Below, in pieces: positions 5,390 to 13,626 of a stretch of DNA of 16,216 bases. The stretch is from Alistipes sp. CAG:831 (GTDB lineage: Bacteria; Bacteroidota; Bacteroidia; Bacteroidales; UBA932), in the NCBI GenBank assembly GCA_000432775.1, contig HF990407.1, forward strand, positions 1 through 16,216, read 5' to 3'. The stretch's first letter is position 1. Every line of letters begins with the position of its first letter. The notes beneath the pieces are model-generated. The model was not told the DNA's origin, searched no databases, and saw only the letters and a program-made list of their open reading frames with translations. The position numbers and the translations under genes are program-made.

Positions 5390-6983
5390 GCAGCAGCAAA
5401 GAAGCGGTAATGGATGCGTGATATGGACACGGGTGAGTACGAAGTACCAAGAAGAAAATGGAGGGAGTCTGGACTATCAAAAATCGCTTTGTGAGGAATA
5501 CGCCAAATCAAATGCATTGAATATCAAAGGGTATTATGGAGGTAGGCATGAAAGTGCGAAGACTCCTGGAAGTATGGTAAAGGAAATGATAAATTGTGTG
5601 AAGAAGGATAAAGGCATCAGATATATCATTGTCAGCGAATATGATAGGTTTTCGAGAAATTCCGCACAGGCTATCAGTATCCTCAACGACTTGACGGCAT
5701 GCGGAGTAATAGTCGTTGCTGCCAAAACCGGACAGGATACACGGGACAAAAACGTTTTTTTGATGGCAAGCATTGCTCTATCACTGTCGCAATGGGATAA
5801 CACCAATCGTGTTGACAAGTTTATCAGCGGTAGGCGTAACTGCCTACTTAAGGGAGTGTGGGTTGAGAAAGCCCCTTTGGGATATTACAAAGAGGGTAAG
5901 AGCAAGAATACAGTTTGTCGCCTCAACGATATTGGAATGCTTATAAGACAGGCATTTATATGGAAATTGGATGGTTGCGCCAACAGTGATATTTTAGATA
6001 GACTTCGCACAAGAGGTTTGGAATTGTCAAAACAGACACTGCATAAAGTACTGACCAATCCATTCTATGCGGGAAAGGTGCAGCATAAACTAATTGATAA
6101 TCAAATGGTAGATGGGGTTCATGAGTCAGCCATTACTTATGCGCAGTTCTTGGAAGTTCAAGAGATTATGTCCGGTAGGACAGGTAAGTATAAGCATAAG
6201 CATGATATTCCGGAAGGGCCTCTTAAAAGGCATGTGCTCTGTGACTGTGATGGGACGCCACTGACATTTTACCTTAAGAAGAAAAATGGCAAGGAGTACG
6301 GCTACTACAAGTGTAATCAGCATGGCTGTCATACAAATGTATCTGCCTTAACCATGCACGATAAGTATGCATCGATGCTGTCAGGGTATGACTTGCCGCC
6401 TGTAATGAAAGATGTCGTTGAAAAGGTAGTCAGACAGCTTTTGCAAGAAGGAAACAAGGATGTTGAGGATTCGCAGACACTGCTTAAACGTCATTTATCG
6501 GAAGTAGAGAGGCAAATTAGGGAAGCCAAGGTGAAAGTTGCAACCGGGCAGATAGACAGCGAAATCTTCTCAGTGGCGATACAGGAGTTGGAGGAAAGGC
6601 GCGGTAAAATTCTGCTTGAACTTGAAAAGTGCAAAAATAATTTATCGAACTCCGGCAGTGAGGTTGATGAGATAGTTGCAATCTGCTGTAAATTAAGCAA
6701 TTTATGGCAAGGGGCAGACCTTGAAACGAGGGTTAAATTACAAAATCTACTCTTTCCGAATGGTATTTTTTGGAATCACGAAAAACGCGATTATCGAACT
6801 CCGGAAAAGAATGCCGTATTTGATATAATTGGCAAAATATCAGATAGTTATAAAATGAAAACAGAGGCTGAAAATCCGGCCTCTGTCCCCTTGTGCGGGC
6901 AGGGGGACTCGAACCCCCACGCCTTGCGGCACCAGATCCTAAGTCTGGCTTGGCTACCAATTACAACACGCCCGCAATCCTAA
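5382..6983 (+). CDS. Large serine recombinase (site-specific integrase)
   Basis: A 533-codon frame with the full layout of large serine integrases. The N-terminal catalytic domain has WTRVST, with nucleophile Ser19 and Arg17, and SEYDRFSRNS around residues 87-96. The Recombinase domain follows (about 165-270; GVWVEKAPLGYY, LTNPFYAGKV). A zinc ribbon has ligands Cys287, Cys289, Cys311 and Cys316, then a coiled coil (about 350-430). The C-terminal FPNGIFW...RDYRTPEKNAVF motif is the usual family end. Codons from about residue 490 onward read through the tRNA terminator and antisense through the tRNA-Leu gene (residues 505 to 532), which is host DNA, so the native C-terminus probably lies near SDSYKMK. 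It catalyses integration and excision of the element at a site beside the tRNA. It is co-expressed with the upstream 51-aa ORF. Confidence 0.9.
   Translation: MDKQQQRSGNGCVIWTRVSTKYQEENGGSLDYQKSLCEEYAKSNALNIKGYYGGRHESAKTPGSMVKEMINCVKKDKGIRYIIVSEYDRFSRNSAQAISILNDLTACGVIVVAAKTGQDTRDKNVFLMASIALSLSQWDNTNRVDKFISGRRNCLLKGVWVEKAPLGYYKEGKSKNTVCRLNDIGMLIRQAFIWKLDGCANSDILDRLRTRGLELSKQTLHKVLTNPFYAGKVQHKLIDNQMVDGVHESAITYAQFLEVQEIMSGRTGKYKHKHDIPEGPLKRHVLCDCDGTPLTFYLKKKNGKEYGYYKCNQHGCHTNVSALTMHDKYASMLSGYDLPPVMKDVVEKVVRQLLQEGNKDVEDSQTLLKRHLSEVERQIREAKVKVATGQIDSEIFSVAIQELEERRGKILLELEKCKNNLSNSGSEVDEIVAICCKLSNLWQGADLETRVKLQNLLFPNGIFWNHEKRDYRTPEKNAVFDIIGKISDSYKMKTEAENPASVPLCGQGDSNPHALRHQILSLAWLPITTRPQS
6850..6886 (-). 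terminator. Rho-independent terminator of tRNA-Leu
   Basis: ACAGAGGC (6861-6868) and GCCTCTGT (6879-6886) form a perfect 8-bp stem with a 10-nt loop. On the minus strand the stem is followed by TTTTCATTTTAT. The recombinase ORF reads across it in the opposite direction. Confidence 0.8.
6894..6975 (-). tRNA. tRNA-Leu (anticodon UAG)
   Basis: On the minus strand the 82-nt sequence folds into a class II tRNA with a long variable arm. The acceptor stem starts GCGGGCG and ends TGCCCGC with discriminator A. The D-arm segment is TGTAATTGGTAGCC. The anticodon loop CTTAGGA is flanked by the CCAGA/TCTGG stem, giving anticodon UAG for Leu (codon CUA). The variable arm TGCCGCAAGGCG and T-arm GGGGGTTCGAGTCCCCC follow. 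CCA is not encoded. It is the integration landmark for the neighbouring mobile element. Confidence 0.95.
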
Positions 6984-6990
6984 TGGGCCG

Positions 6991-6998
6991 CAAAGATA
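6991..6998 (-). promoter_or_regulatory. -7 promoter box of tRNA-Leu
   Basis: CAAAGATA on the plus strand reads TATCTTTG on the minus strand, about 16 nt upstream of the tRNA 5' end. A matching -33 TTG is not clear, because that stretch is A/T-rich and overlaps the end of the transporter gene. Confidence 0.5.
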
Positions 6999-7009
6999 GT
7001 ATTTTTTTG

Positions 7010-8872
7010 TTAAAAGGGAAAAAACAGCGGCAGGACAAACACCATGACCACACCCATGATTATCTGAAGGGGCAGACCGACCTTGATATAGTCCATGAAC
7101 GTGTACTGGCCCGCAGGCATCACCAGGGCGTTGGGCGGAGTGGAGAACGGCGAGGCGAAGCACATGCTGGCGGCTACGGTCACTCCGAAAAGCAGGGGTA
7201 CCGGACTGATTCCCACCTGCATCGCACAGGTAAGGGCTATCGGAGCCATGAGCACGGCGGTCACTGTATTGCTTATGAACATGGTCATCAGGGAGGTAGT
7301 AAAATATATTCCGGCCATCAGGACATAGGGATTGGATCCCAGCCCTCCGACGAGGGCACCGGATATCATCGCAGAGACCCCGGTCTTCTCCAATGCCAGG
7401 GACATGGGCATCATGCCGGCAAAGAGCACCACCGTCTCCCAGTTGATAGTCTTGTAAGCCGCCTCCACACTACGGAAACAGCCGGTAAGTATCATCAGTA
7501 CGGCTGCTATCAGCACTGCCGTCACCGGTTCCACCTTGATGAAATCGAAGACCATCATCGCTATCATCAGCAGCATTATCAGAGCTGCCACCGGAGCCTT
7601 GTAGTCCAGGGTAACCTTCGCGGCCTGCTCCATCGGCTGCCCGAGCACCACCCAGTCCGCATCCTCCCGGCTCAGACGGCCTATGTCCTGCCATGCGCCC
7701 TGCACCAGCAGCACATCTCCGCCGTGCAGCTTTTCCTTTCCGAGATCATGCAGGATGTATTCCTTCTTACGTCTGATTCCCAACACATTGACATTGAACT
7801 TATCCCTGAAGCCGGCATCCTTGACCGTCCGTCCCACGATTGAGGATGTAGGCATCAGCACTATTTCCGCTATGCCGATATCATAGAAATCCATCGTCCC
7901 CGCACTGCCCGAACCGGGAGCGGTCTCGGCCGAATGGTCATCCATAATCTCCAGGACATAGTCCGCGGCAAAGCGTGTGACATCCTCCACCCTGCCCGAC
8001 ACATAGAGCACATCCCCGTACTGGAAGACAGTATCGGAAGATGCCAGCTTCTGAGTCACCGTCTTCAGGAAACGGTGCTGGGAGCCTTCCCCGCGGCGCA
8101 CCTCCATCAGATTGAGGCCGTATCGGTTACGCAGGTCCAGATTCACCACAGTCTTGCCTTCCACCTGTGAAAGGGCCGTAGCCTTGAGACGGAAGAGATT
8201 CTCCGCCAGACTGTACTCCTTAACCAGCTGGTTCAGGGACTTGCCGGAGGCAGCCTTGTCGTCCTTTTTGCCTTTGTCCGACAGGAAAATCTTCGTAAGA
8301 GGCATCAGCACCAGCACTCCCACAACCACACACACAAGTCCGACCGGCAGGAAGGAAAAGAAACCCAACGGCTCATACCCTGCCCCGACAAGAGTATCCG
8401 AGATGATAAGGTTGGGCGGGGTTCCGATCAATGTCATCATGCCGCCCATGCTGCTGGCGAAGGCAAGGGGCATCAGCAGACGTCCGGAATTGACTCCGGC
8501 ACCTGCGGCAAGGCTCACGACTATCGGCAGCATCAGGGCAACGGTGCCCGTATTGCTCACGAATGCCCCTATGGCCGATGTCACGATCATGACCAGCAGG
8601 AAAAGCCGCGTCTCGCTCTTCCCCGCCAGCTTCAGTATCCTGGAGCTTATCATCTTGGCCAGTCCGGTCTGGAAAATGGCACCTCCTACGATGAAGAGTC
8701 CGGCCATCATGATTACTACCGAATTGGAGAAACCGGAAAGTGCCTCGGAGGGAGTAAGGATATGAAACACAAGAAGAGCGATAAGGGCGCACAGGGCCAC
8801 GATGTCCGAGCGGACCTTTCCCCAGACGAAAAAAACGACCGAGAGCCCCAGTATGATGAGAGTTGCCAGCAT
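7010..8872 (-). CDS. SLC13-family permease with two central RCK-C (TrkA-C) domains
   Basis: A 620-residue inner-membrane protein. Residues 1-195 and 420-620 are two homologous membrane halves, each with the diagnostic pair of motifs: SNTGT (106-110) with GTPPN (150-154), and SNTVT (534-538) with STPPN (577-581). These are the substrate- and sodium-binding hairpins of SLC13/DASS-type carriers. Between them lie two soluble regions (about 205-305 and 325-405; for example DVLYVSG and DVLLVQG) typical of RCK-C/TrkA-C regulatory domains. Such proteins import di- or tricarboxylates, sulfate or related anions with Na+; the substrate is not determined here. The gene is alone, between tRNA-Leu and the aminotransferase terminator, and GC-rich. 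Length and domain order match the family, so the call is secure; specificity is unknown. Confidence 0.93.
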   Translation of the reverse strand: MLATLIILGLSVVFFVWGKVRSDIVALCALIALLVFHILTPSEALSGFSNSVVIMMAGLFIVGGAIFQTGLAKMISSRILKLAGKSETRLFLLVMIVTSAIGAFVSNTGTVALMLPIVVSLAAGAGVNSGRLLMPLAFASSMGGMMTLIGTPPNLIISDTLVGAGYEPLGFFSFLPVGLVCVVVGVLVLMPLTKIFLSDKGKKDDKAASGKSLNQLVKEYSLAENLFRLKATALSQVEGKTVVNLDLRNRYGLNLMEVRRGEGSQHRFLKTVTQKLASSDTVFQYGDVLYVSGRVEDVTRFAADYVLEIMDDHSAETAPGSGSAGTMDFYDIGIAEIVLMPTSSIVGRTVKDAGFRDKFNVNVLGIRRKKEYILHDLGKEKLHGGDVLLVQGAWQDIGRLSREDADWVVLGQPMEQAAKVTLDYKAPVAALIMLLMIAMMVFDFIKVEPVTAVLIAAVLMILTGCFRSVEAAYKTINWETVVLFAGMMPMSLALEKTGVSAMISGALVGGLGSNPYVLMAGIYFTTSLMTMFISNTVTAVLMAPIALTCAMQVGISPVPLLFGVTVAASMCFASPFSTPPNALVMPAGQYTFMDYIKVGLPLQIIMGVVMVFVLPLFFPF

Positions 8873-8899
8873 GCGGAATGTATATTTGGGATTTCCCTA

Positions 8900-8907
8900 C
8901 AAAGATA
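8900..8907 (-). promoter_or_regulatory. Possible -7 box of the SLC13 gene
   Basis: CAAAGATA on the plus strand is TATCTTTG on the minus strand, with the start about 20 nt before the ATG. A TTGG lies only about 11 nt upstream of it, closer than usual, so the -33 element is doubtful. The 5' leader holds the palindrome GGGATTTCCC (8888-8897). Confidence 0.4.
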
Positions 8908-8933
8908 AGAAAACTTGTCCAACTACGGAATTG

Positions 8934-8968
8934 AAAAAGCCGCGACCGGTCAGACAGGTCACGGCTTT
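8934..8968 (-). terminator. Terminator of the aminotransferase gene
   Basis: AAAGCCGCGACC (8936-8947) pairs with GGTCACGGCTTT (8957-8968) with one internal mismatch. On the minus strand the stem ends in a run of five T. It lies 54 nt past the stop codon. Confidence 0.85.
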
Positions 8969-9022
8969 CTATTCAAAACCCTGTCGGGGACAATGCTCCG
9001 ACGGCAGCGGACGAAGTCCGGA

Positions 9023-10213
9023 CTATTTTGCCATCAGTTTCCTGATAGCGTTGGCCAGTCTCTTCACGCCCTCGAGCATGTCCTCGTCGCTGACATAGGA
9101 GAAGTTCAGACGCAGTGTGTTCTGGCCCTTGCCGTCGCAGAAGAATACCTCGCCGATGACGAAGGCCACATTCTCCTTGATGGCGATGTCGAACAGGTCG
9201 CGTGCGTCCAGCCCCTCGGGCATGGTCAGCAGCAGGAAGAGACCTCCGTCAGGACGGGTCCAGGTAACTCTCTCGGGCATGTACTCCGTAAGATACTGGT
9301 GCATCAGGTCTCTCTTATGGCGGTAGAGCTCGATGGTGTTCTTCAGGTTCTTATCGTAGTAGCCTTTCTCCATGTAGCGGGCGGCCACCTCCTGGTTGAA
9401 GATAGGGGTGCAGAGGTCGGCGGACTGCTTGGCCACGATCAGGCGGTCGATGATCTCCTTGGGAGCAAGTACCCATCCCAGACGGAATCCGGGCACGAAG
9501 GTCTTCGAGAACGTACCGAGAAGCACCACTCTCTCGGGAGCCATGGAGTACATGGTCGGGTAGGACTCACCCTCGTAGCGGAGCTCCTTGTAGGGACTGT
9601 CCTCGATGATGATCAGGTCATGCTTGCGGGCCACGTCGATAATCTCCTGACGCCTCTTGACATCCATGGTCACTCCGGTAGGGTTCTGGAAGTCGGGGAT
9701 GGCGTAGATGAACTTGGGTTTCTGGCCCACGGCGCAGAGGGCGGACACTACGGCCTCGGCCTCCTCGTCATTGCGGATACCCACGGGACGTCCCTGATAG
9801 GACCAGATGGCCTGAAGGGCGCCCAGGTAAGAGGGCAGACCGCAGAGAACGGTGTCGCCGGGGTTGATGAAAATCCTGGAAATCAGGTCAAGTGCCTGCT
9901 GGGAAGCGGTGGTGATGAGGATATTCTCTATATCCACCTTCACACCTTCCTTCTCGTACTTCTTGGCTATCTGCTTTCTCAGGGCCACGCTGCCCTCTGT
10001 AGAACCGTACTGGAGAATCTGTGCGGGCTTCTCGTTCATCAGCTCGTTCATGATCTCCTTGAGGTCGTCCACGGGGAAAGTGACTGCGTTGGGGAAACCA
10101 CCGCCGAAAGAAATGATTTCAGGCCTGTTGGCCACGTTCAGGAGGTCGCGGATAGCGGACCTTCTCATGCTCTTGGCATTGTCGGAAAGGTAATTGATAA
10201 TATCAAGTGCCAT
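9023..10213 (-). CDS. PLP-dependent aminotransferase (class I/II, LysN/aminoadipate-like)
   Basis: A 396-residue fold-type I aminotransferase. The PLP-binding lysine is Lys237 in GTFSKTFVPGFRLGW; other conserved sites are NPTG (177-180), Asp205 in IIIEDSPY, and the R-x-NFS motif near residue 367 that binds the substrate carboxylate. The N-terminus contains the ISFGGGFPN segment characteristic of the LysN/2-aminoadipate/kynurenine aminotransferase branch rather than AspC. It transfers an amino group between an amino acid and 2-oxoglutarate using pyridoxal phosphate in the cytosol; the exact substrate is not fixed by sequence. It lacks the N-terminal GntR domain seen in MocR proteins. It is expressed from its own promoter and ends at a strong terminator. 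GC-rich and chromosomal. Confidence 0.93.
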   Translation of the reverse strand: MALDIINYLSDNAKSMRRSAIRDLLNVANRPEIISFGGGFPNAVTFPVDDLKEIMNELMNEKPAQILQYGSTEGSVALRKQIAKKYEKEGVKVDIENILITTASQQALDLISRIFINPGDTVLCGLPSYLGALQAIWSYQGRPVGIRNDEEAEAVVSALCAVGQKPKFIYAIPDFQNPTGVTMDVKRRQEIIDVARKHDLIIIEDSPYKELRYEGESYPTMYSMAPERVVLLGTFSKTFVPGFRLGWVLAPKEIIDRLIVAKQSADLCTPIFNQEVAARYMEKGYYDKNLKNTIELYRHKRDLMHQYLTEYMPERVTWTRPDGGLFLLLTMPEGLDARDLFDIAIKENVAFVIGEVFFCDGKGQNTLRLNFSYVSDEDMLEGVKRLANAIRKLMAK

Positions 10214-10259
10214 AGTTAGTGTTTTTATTGCATTTGTTAAATTCCAAATTTCTGGCCTA

Positions 10260-10290
10260 CAAATTTACGAAAATTGTTATTAAAAACAAA
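10260..10290 (-). promoter_or_regulatory. Promoter of the aminotransferase gene
   Basis: On the minus strand, TTTG (10287-10290) is followed by 19 nt and TAAATTTG (10260-10267), a perfect fit to the Bacteroidota consensus. The predicted start near 10253 gives a leader of about 40 nt. Confidence 0.8.
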
Positions 10291-10337
10291 GCATGACTTC
10301 AAATTTTTAAGAACAGCTGCATTTCCAAAATTATTAT

Positions 10338-10345
10338 TAACTTTG
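10338..10345 (+). promoter_or_regulatory. -7 box of the queD-polA operon
   Basis: TAACTTTG matches the TAnnTTTG box, about 28 nt before the queD ATG. The -33 element is weak. It is divergent from the aminotransferase promoter and shares the same 160-nt intergenic region. Confidence 0.55.
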
Positions 10346-10373
10346 GAAGTTTATCTTACACGTTACAGATACT

Positions 10374-10817
10374 ATGCCAACACTGAGACTGACCAAAGAA
10401 TTCCGCTTCGAGGGAGCACATGCCCTCACCGGCTACGACGGAAAATGCAGGCACATCCACGGCCACTCCTATATATTATATGTGACCGTCAAGGGTACCC
10501 CGTCCAATCCCGACGGAACGCCCAAGTCCGGCATGCTGATTGATTTCACCGACCTCAAGCGGATTGTAAACGACCATATTATCGATATCTACGACCACGC
10601 CCTCATCCTGCGGGACTCCGCCCCTCTGGCGACTGAGATTACCGAGGCGTATCAGAGAGTGATTACCGTCCCCTTCCAGCCCACCTGCGAGAATCTCATC
10701 CTGCATTTTGCCGACATCATTCGCGGCCAGCTGCCGGCCGGAGTACACCTGCACTCCCTCCGCCTGCACGAGACAGCGACCTCCTACGTGGAGTGGTTCG
10801 AGTCCGACAACGAATAA
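10374..10817 (+). CDS. queD: 6-carboxy-tetrahydropterin synthase (QueD/PTPS family)
   Basis: A 147-residue T-fold enzyme. Zinc ligands are His16 (FEGAH) and the pair His29 and His31 in CRHIHGHSY; Cys25 is the probable catalytic cysteine four residues before the first. The Asp74-His75 dyad (YDHALIL), PTCENL (103-108) and Glu133 in LHETA match the QueD pterin-binding pattern. It converts 7,8-dihydroneopterin triphosphate to 6-carboxy-5,6,7,8-tetrahydropterin, a step towards preQ0 and queuosine in tRNA. A PTPS role in pterin synthesis is the main alternative. Its stop is 21 nt before polA, so the two are probably co-transcribed, although no other queuosine gene is present in the window. The start is supported by the family N-terminus and the preceding -7 box. 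Confidence 0.92.
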   Translation: MPTLRLTKEFRFEGAHALTGYDGKCRHIHGHSYILYVTVKGTPSNPDGTPKSGMLIDFTDLKRIVNDHIIDIYDHALILRDSAPLATEITEAYQRVITVPFQPTCENLILHFADIIRGQLPAGVHLHSLRLHETATSYVEWFESDNE

Positions 10818-10838
10818 CCCCAACCAGAAAGACACGCC

Positions 10839-13580
10839 ATGAACAGACTCTTCCTCATCGACGGCCATGCCCTGATGTTCAGGATGTACTACGCATTCAT
10901 CCGACGCCCGATGGTCAATTCCAAAGGAACGGACACCTCGGTCATCTTCGGTTTTTCCCGCTATCTGCTCGACCTGATAGCCCGGGAACGGCCGACACAC
11001 CTGGCCGTAGCCTTCGATCCCCCGTGCAAGACATTCCGGCACGAGGCATACCCCGAATACAAGGCCACCAGAAGCGCGGCCCCGGAGGTGATAAAGGAGT
11101 CCCTGGAGCCTCTGACAGAGATAGTGAGATCCCTCGGCATACCGGTGCTGATGGTGCCCGGCTACGAGGCCGACGACGTGATAGGCAGCATGGCCAGGCA
11201 ATGGGGCTCGGAGAGCTGCGACGTCTACATGGTCTCCCCCGACAAGGACCTGGGCCAGCTCATCTCCGACCACGTATTCCAGGTCAAGCCCGGCAAGAAC
11301 GGAGCGGAGGACGAGGTCGTGGACAGGGAGCAGCTCTGCGCCAGATTCGGCATCAGCGACCCGCAGCAGATCGTCGACATCCTCGCCATCTGGGGGGATA
11401 CTGCCGACAATGTCCCGGGAGTCAGGGGTATAGGAGAAGTAGGTGCCAGGAAATTAGTAGGAAAATACGGTTCGGTCGACGGCATCCTGCAGCATCTGGA
11501 CGAACTCCCGCCCAAGCAGGCCGCCGCCATGAAAGAGGCGTCGGACCATCTCGGCATGAGCCGTTTCCTGGTGACAATCAAGACCGACGTGGACGTCTCG
11601 TCATGCTCCGAGGAAGACCTGCGGCTGGACATCCCGGACGGCACCGCAGCAGCCGCATTGTTCAACAAATACGAATGTCCGTCCCTGCTGCCCCTCCTCC
11701 CATCCGCGGCCGCCGTCTCCCCGGGCTCCACGTTCAGGAAGGAGCAGCCGCGGCTCAGGATCGAACCGGCATCCGGTCCAGAGCAGTTCGCCGCATCGGC
11801 ACAGGCTGCAGGAGCGGTAGGAATTGTCCTGAGGGACAATGGCAAAGGGCCCTCCTCCCGACAGCGCCTCTTCCTCTCCGTCCCGGGCAATGGAAAGGAT
11901 GCCCCCGCACTGACTTTCAGTACTGCGGACCCTGCCGCCGCCCGCAGCATCCTGGAGTCCGGGAGCATCGTCAAGGCGGGTTACGGGCTCAAGCACTGCA
12001 TACAGGTGCTGAGGCGGGAAGGCATTGAACTGAACGGTCCTCTGGCAGATTTGGAACTGATGCACTACCTCGTCAATCCGGAGACTTCGCACCGACTTGA
12101 CATCCTGGTCCAGTCGTATCTGGGGATGGATCTGGAACTCTGCCATTCGCAGACCGAAGACCCTTCCGCAGCGGAAGCACAGTCCGGCAATGAGAGCACC
12201 GACATTCAGGCCCCGGAGCCCGACCTGTTCTCACAGCCTTCTGACAATGAAGATGATGCTGCCGCAGACTACAGCGATGCCGTGGATGCCTCGCTGATGC
12301 TGCCGCTGAGGGACGCCCTGCTGGAGGAATTTGTCCGGGACCCTTCCATTGAGAAGATTTACAATGAGATAGAGATGCCGCTCATACGGGTGCTCGCCGA
12401 CATGGAGTACTGCGGAGTGCGGATCGACACGGACATGCTGGCCGCATACGGACAGGAACTGGGAAAGGAACTGGCTGTAATAGAAGCACGTATACGCGAA
12501 GAAACCGGTGAGCCGGGGCTGAACGTATCCTCCCCTGTCCAGCTCGGGGCCGTACTCTTCGACAAGATGAAGCTGGACCCGAAGGCCCGCAAGAACAAGA
12601 AAGGCAACTATTCCACAGATGAAGAGACCCTTACAGCTCTGAAGGACCGTCATCCGGTCATCGGGGACATCCTCCGTTTCCGGGCTGTCAAAAAGATTAT
12701 CTCCACCTACATCGAGCCGTTCCCGTCCCTTATCGACCCTCGGGACGGAAGGGTACATACCACATTCAACCAGGCCCTGACCGCCACCGGACGCCTCAGC
12801 TCCACTCACCCCAACCTGCAGAACATCCCGATACGCACCGAGATGGGACGCGAGATCCGCAAGGCATTCGTGCCGTCGGAGCCGGGACGGGTCATAATTT
12901 CGGCCGACTACTCCCAGATAGAGCTGCGCCTGATGGCCGCCATCAGCGGTGACGCCGACATGATCGACGCATTCCGCCACGGACGCGACATACATACGGC
13001 CACTGCGGCCAAGGTATTCAAGGTCAGCGAGGAAGAAGTCACACCGGAACAGCGCCGCAGAGCCAAGACAGCCAACTTCGGCATCATCTACGGCATATCG
13101 GCCTTCGGCCTGTCGCAGAGGCTGGACATCCCGCGCAAGGAAGCCTCCGAACTGATTGAGGAATACTTCCGGCACTATCCGGCCATCGCTGAATATATGG
13201 AGAAAACGCGCGCCGAGGCCCGGGAGAAGGGATACGTATCCACCATCTTCGGACGACGGAGATACATCAAGGACATCAATTCCCGCAACGCCACCGTCCG
13301 CGGCTTCGCCGAGCGCAACGCCATCAACGCCCCCATTCAGGGCAGCGCGGCCGACATCATCAAGATGGCCATGAACCGGGTGGCCGCAGCCCTGCATGAG
13401 GGAGGCTTCCGGACCAGGATGATACTCCAGGTACACGACGAGCTGGTCTTCGATGCCCCTGCCGATGAGACCGCAGCCGTCATGGAGCTGGTACACCGCG
13501 AGATGGAGGGAGTAGTGGACCTGACCGTACCGCTGACCGTCGAGTGCGGAAGCGGAGCCAACTGGCTGGAAGCCCATTGA
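10839..13580 (+). CDS. polA: DNA polymerase I with degenerate proofreading domain
   Basis: A 913-residue family A polymerase for gap filling, repair and RNA primer removal. The N-terminal 5' nuclease domain (about 1-260) shows FLIDGHAL, YEADDVIG and SPDKDL acidic motifs and the helix-hairpin-helix GDTADNVPGVRGIG. The polymerase domain (about 500-913) is complete: motif A DYSQIELR from Asp690, motif B RRRAKTANFG with Lys743, and motif C VHDELVFD (865-872). The middle domain (about 310-460) lacks proofreading signatures: the DxE motif is replaced by GIVLRDN, and the NLKYD position reads GLKH (383-386). An acidic Ser/Asp/Glu-rich linker (about 435-480) interrupts it. It lies 21 nt after queD and 46 nt before the sigma factor gene, all in one direction. 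Confidence 0.96.
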   Translation: MNRLFLIDGHALMFRMYYAFIRRPMVNSKGTDTSVIFGFSRYLLDLIARERPTHLAVAFDPPCKTFRHEAYPEYKATRSAAPEVIKESLEPLTEIVRSLGIPVLMVPGYEADDVIGSMARQWGSESCDVYMVSPDKDLGQLISDHVFQVKPGKNGAEDEVVDREQLCARFGISDPQQIVDILAIWGDTADNVPGVRGIGEVGARKLVGKYGSVDGILQHLDELPPKQAAAMKEASDHLGMSRFLVTIKTDVDVSSCSEEDLRLDIPDGTAAAALFNKYECPSLLPLLPSAAAVSPGSTFRKEQPRLRIEPASGPEQFAASAQAAGAVGIVLRDNGKGPSSRQRLFLSVPGNGKDAPALTFSTADPAAARSILESGSIVKAGYGLKHCIQVLRREGIELNGPLADLELMHYLVNPETSHRLDILVQSYLGMDLELCHSQTEDPSAAEAQSGNESTDIQAPEPDLFSQPSDNEDDAAADYSDAVDASLMLPLRDALLEEFVRDPSIEKIYNEIEMPLIRVLADMEYCGVRIDTDMLAAYGQELGKELAVIEARIREETGEPGLNVSSPVQLGAVLFDKMKLDPKARKNKKGNYSTDEETLTALKDRHPVIGDILRFRAVKKIISTYIEPFPSLIDPRDGRVHTTFNQALTATGRLSSTHPNLQNIPIRTEMGREIRKAFVPSEPGRVIISADYSQIELRLMAAISGDADMIDAFRHGRDIHTATAAKVFKVSEEEVTPEQRRRAKTANFGIIYGISAFGLSQRLDIPRKEASELIEEYFRHYPAIAEYMEKTRAEAREKGYVSTIFGRRRYIKDINSRNATVRGFAERNAINAPIQGSAADIIKMAMNRVAAALHEGGFRTRMILQVHDELVFDAPADETAAVMELVHREMEGVVDLTVPLTVECGSGANWLEAH

Positions 13581-13626
13581 CCGACTTGAACATCAACGAC
13601 ATCACCACCAACCTGAATTTTACGAT

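Larger units (their letters stand above)
1215..6860. mobile_element. Putative integrated element with two serine recombinases and a Rep-like protein
   Basis: The segment is much more AT-rich than both flanks. It carries hallmark mobile functions: a large serine recombinase at its right edge, a small resolvase/invertase, a replication-initiator-like protein and a small NUMOD3-like protein. A lipoprotein/outer-membrane pair is probable cargo. The right edge is set by the host tRNA-Leu and its terminator, since the recombinase frame runs straight into them. The left edge is inferred from composition only and could be anywhere from about 1200 to 1340, or even near 2830 if the lipoprotein/barrel pair is host DNA. 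No conjugation or mobilisation genes are seen, so it would be a small integrative plasmid-like or mobilisable element. Integration next to a tRNA is common for such elements. Confidence 0.6.

Noticed and set aside
8915..10219. 434-codon plus-strand open frame
   Set aside because: It lies antisense to the clearly conserved aminotransferase and arises from GC-rich codon bias.
10793..12028. 411-codon plus-strand open frame overlapping polA
   Set aside because: Out-of-frame shadow of polA with Arg/Pro/Gly-rich sequence and no motifs.
12231..13577. 448-codon minus-strand open frame
   Set aside because: Antisense shadow of the polymerase domain of polA, which has all catalytic motifs in the plus frame.
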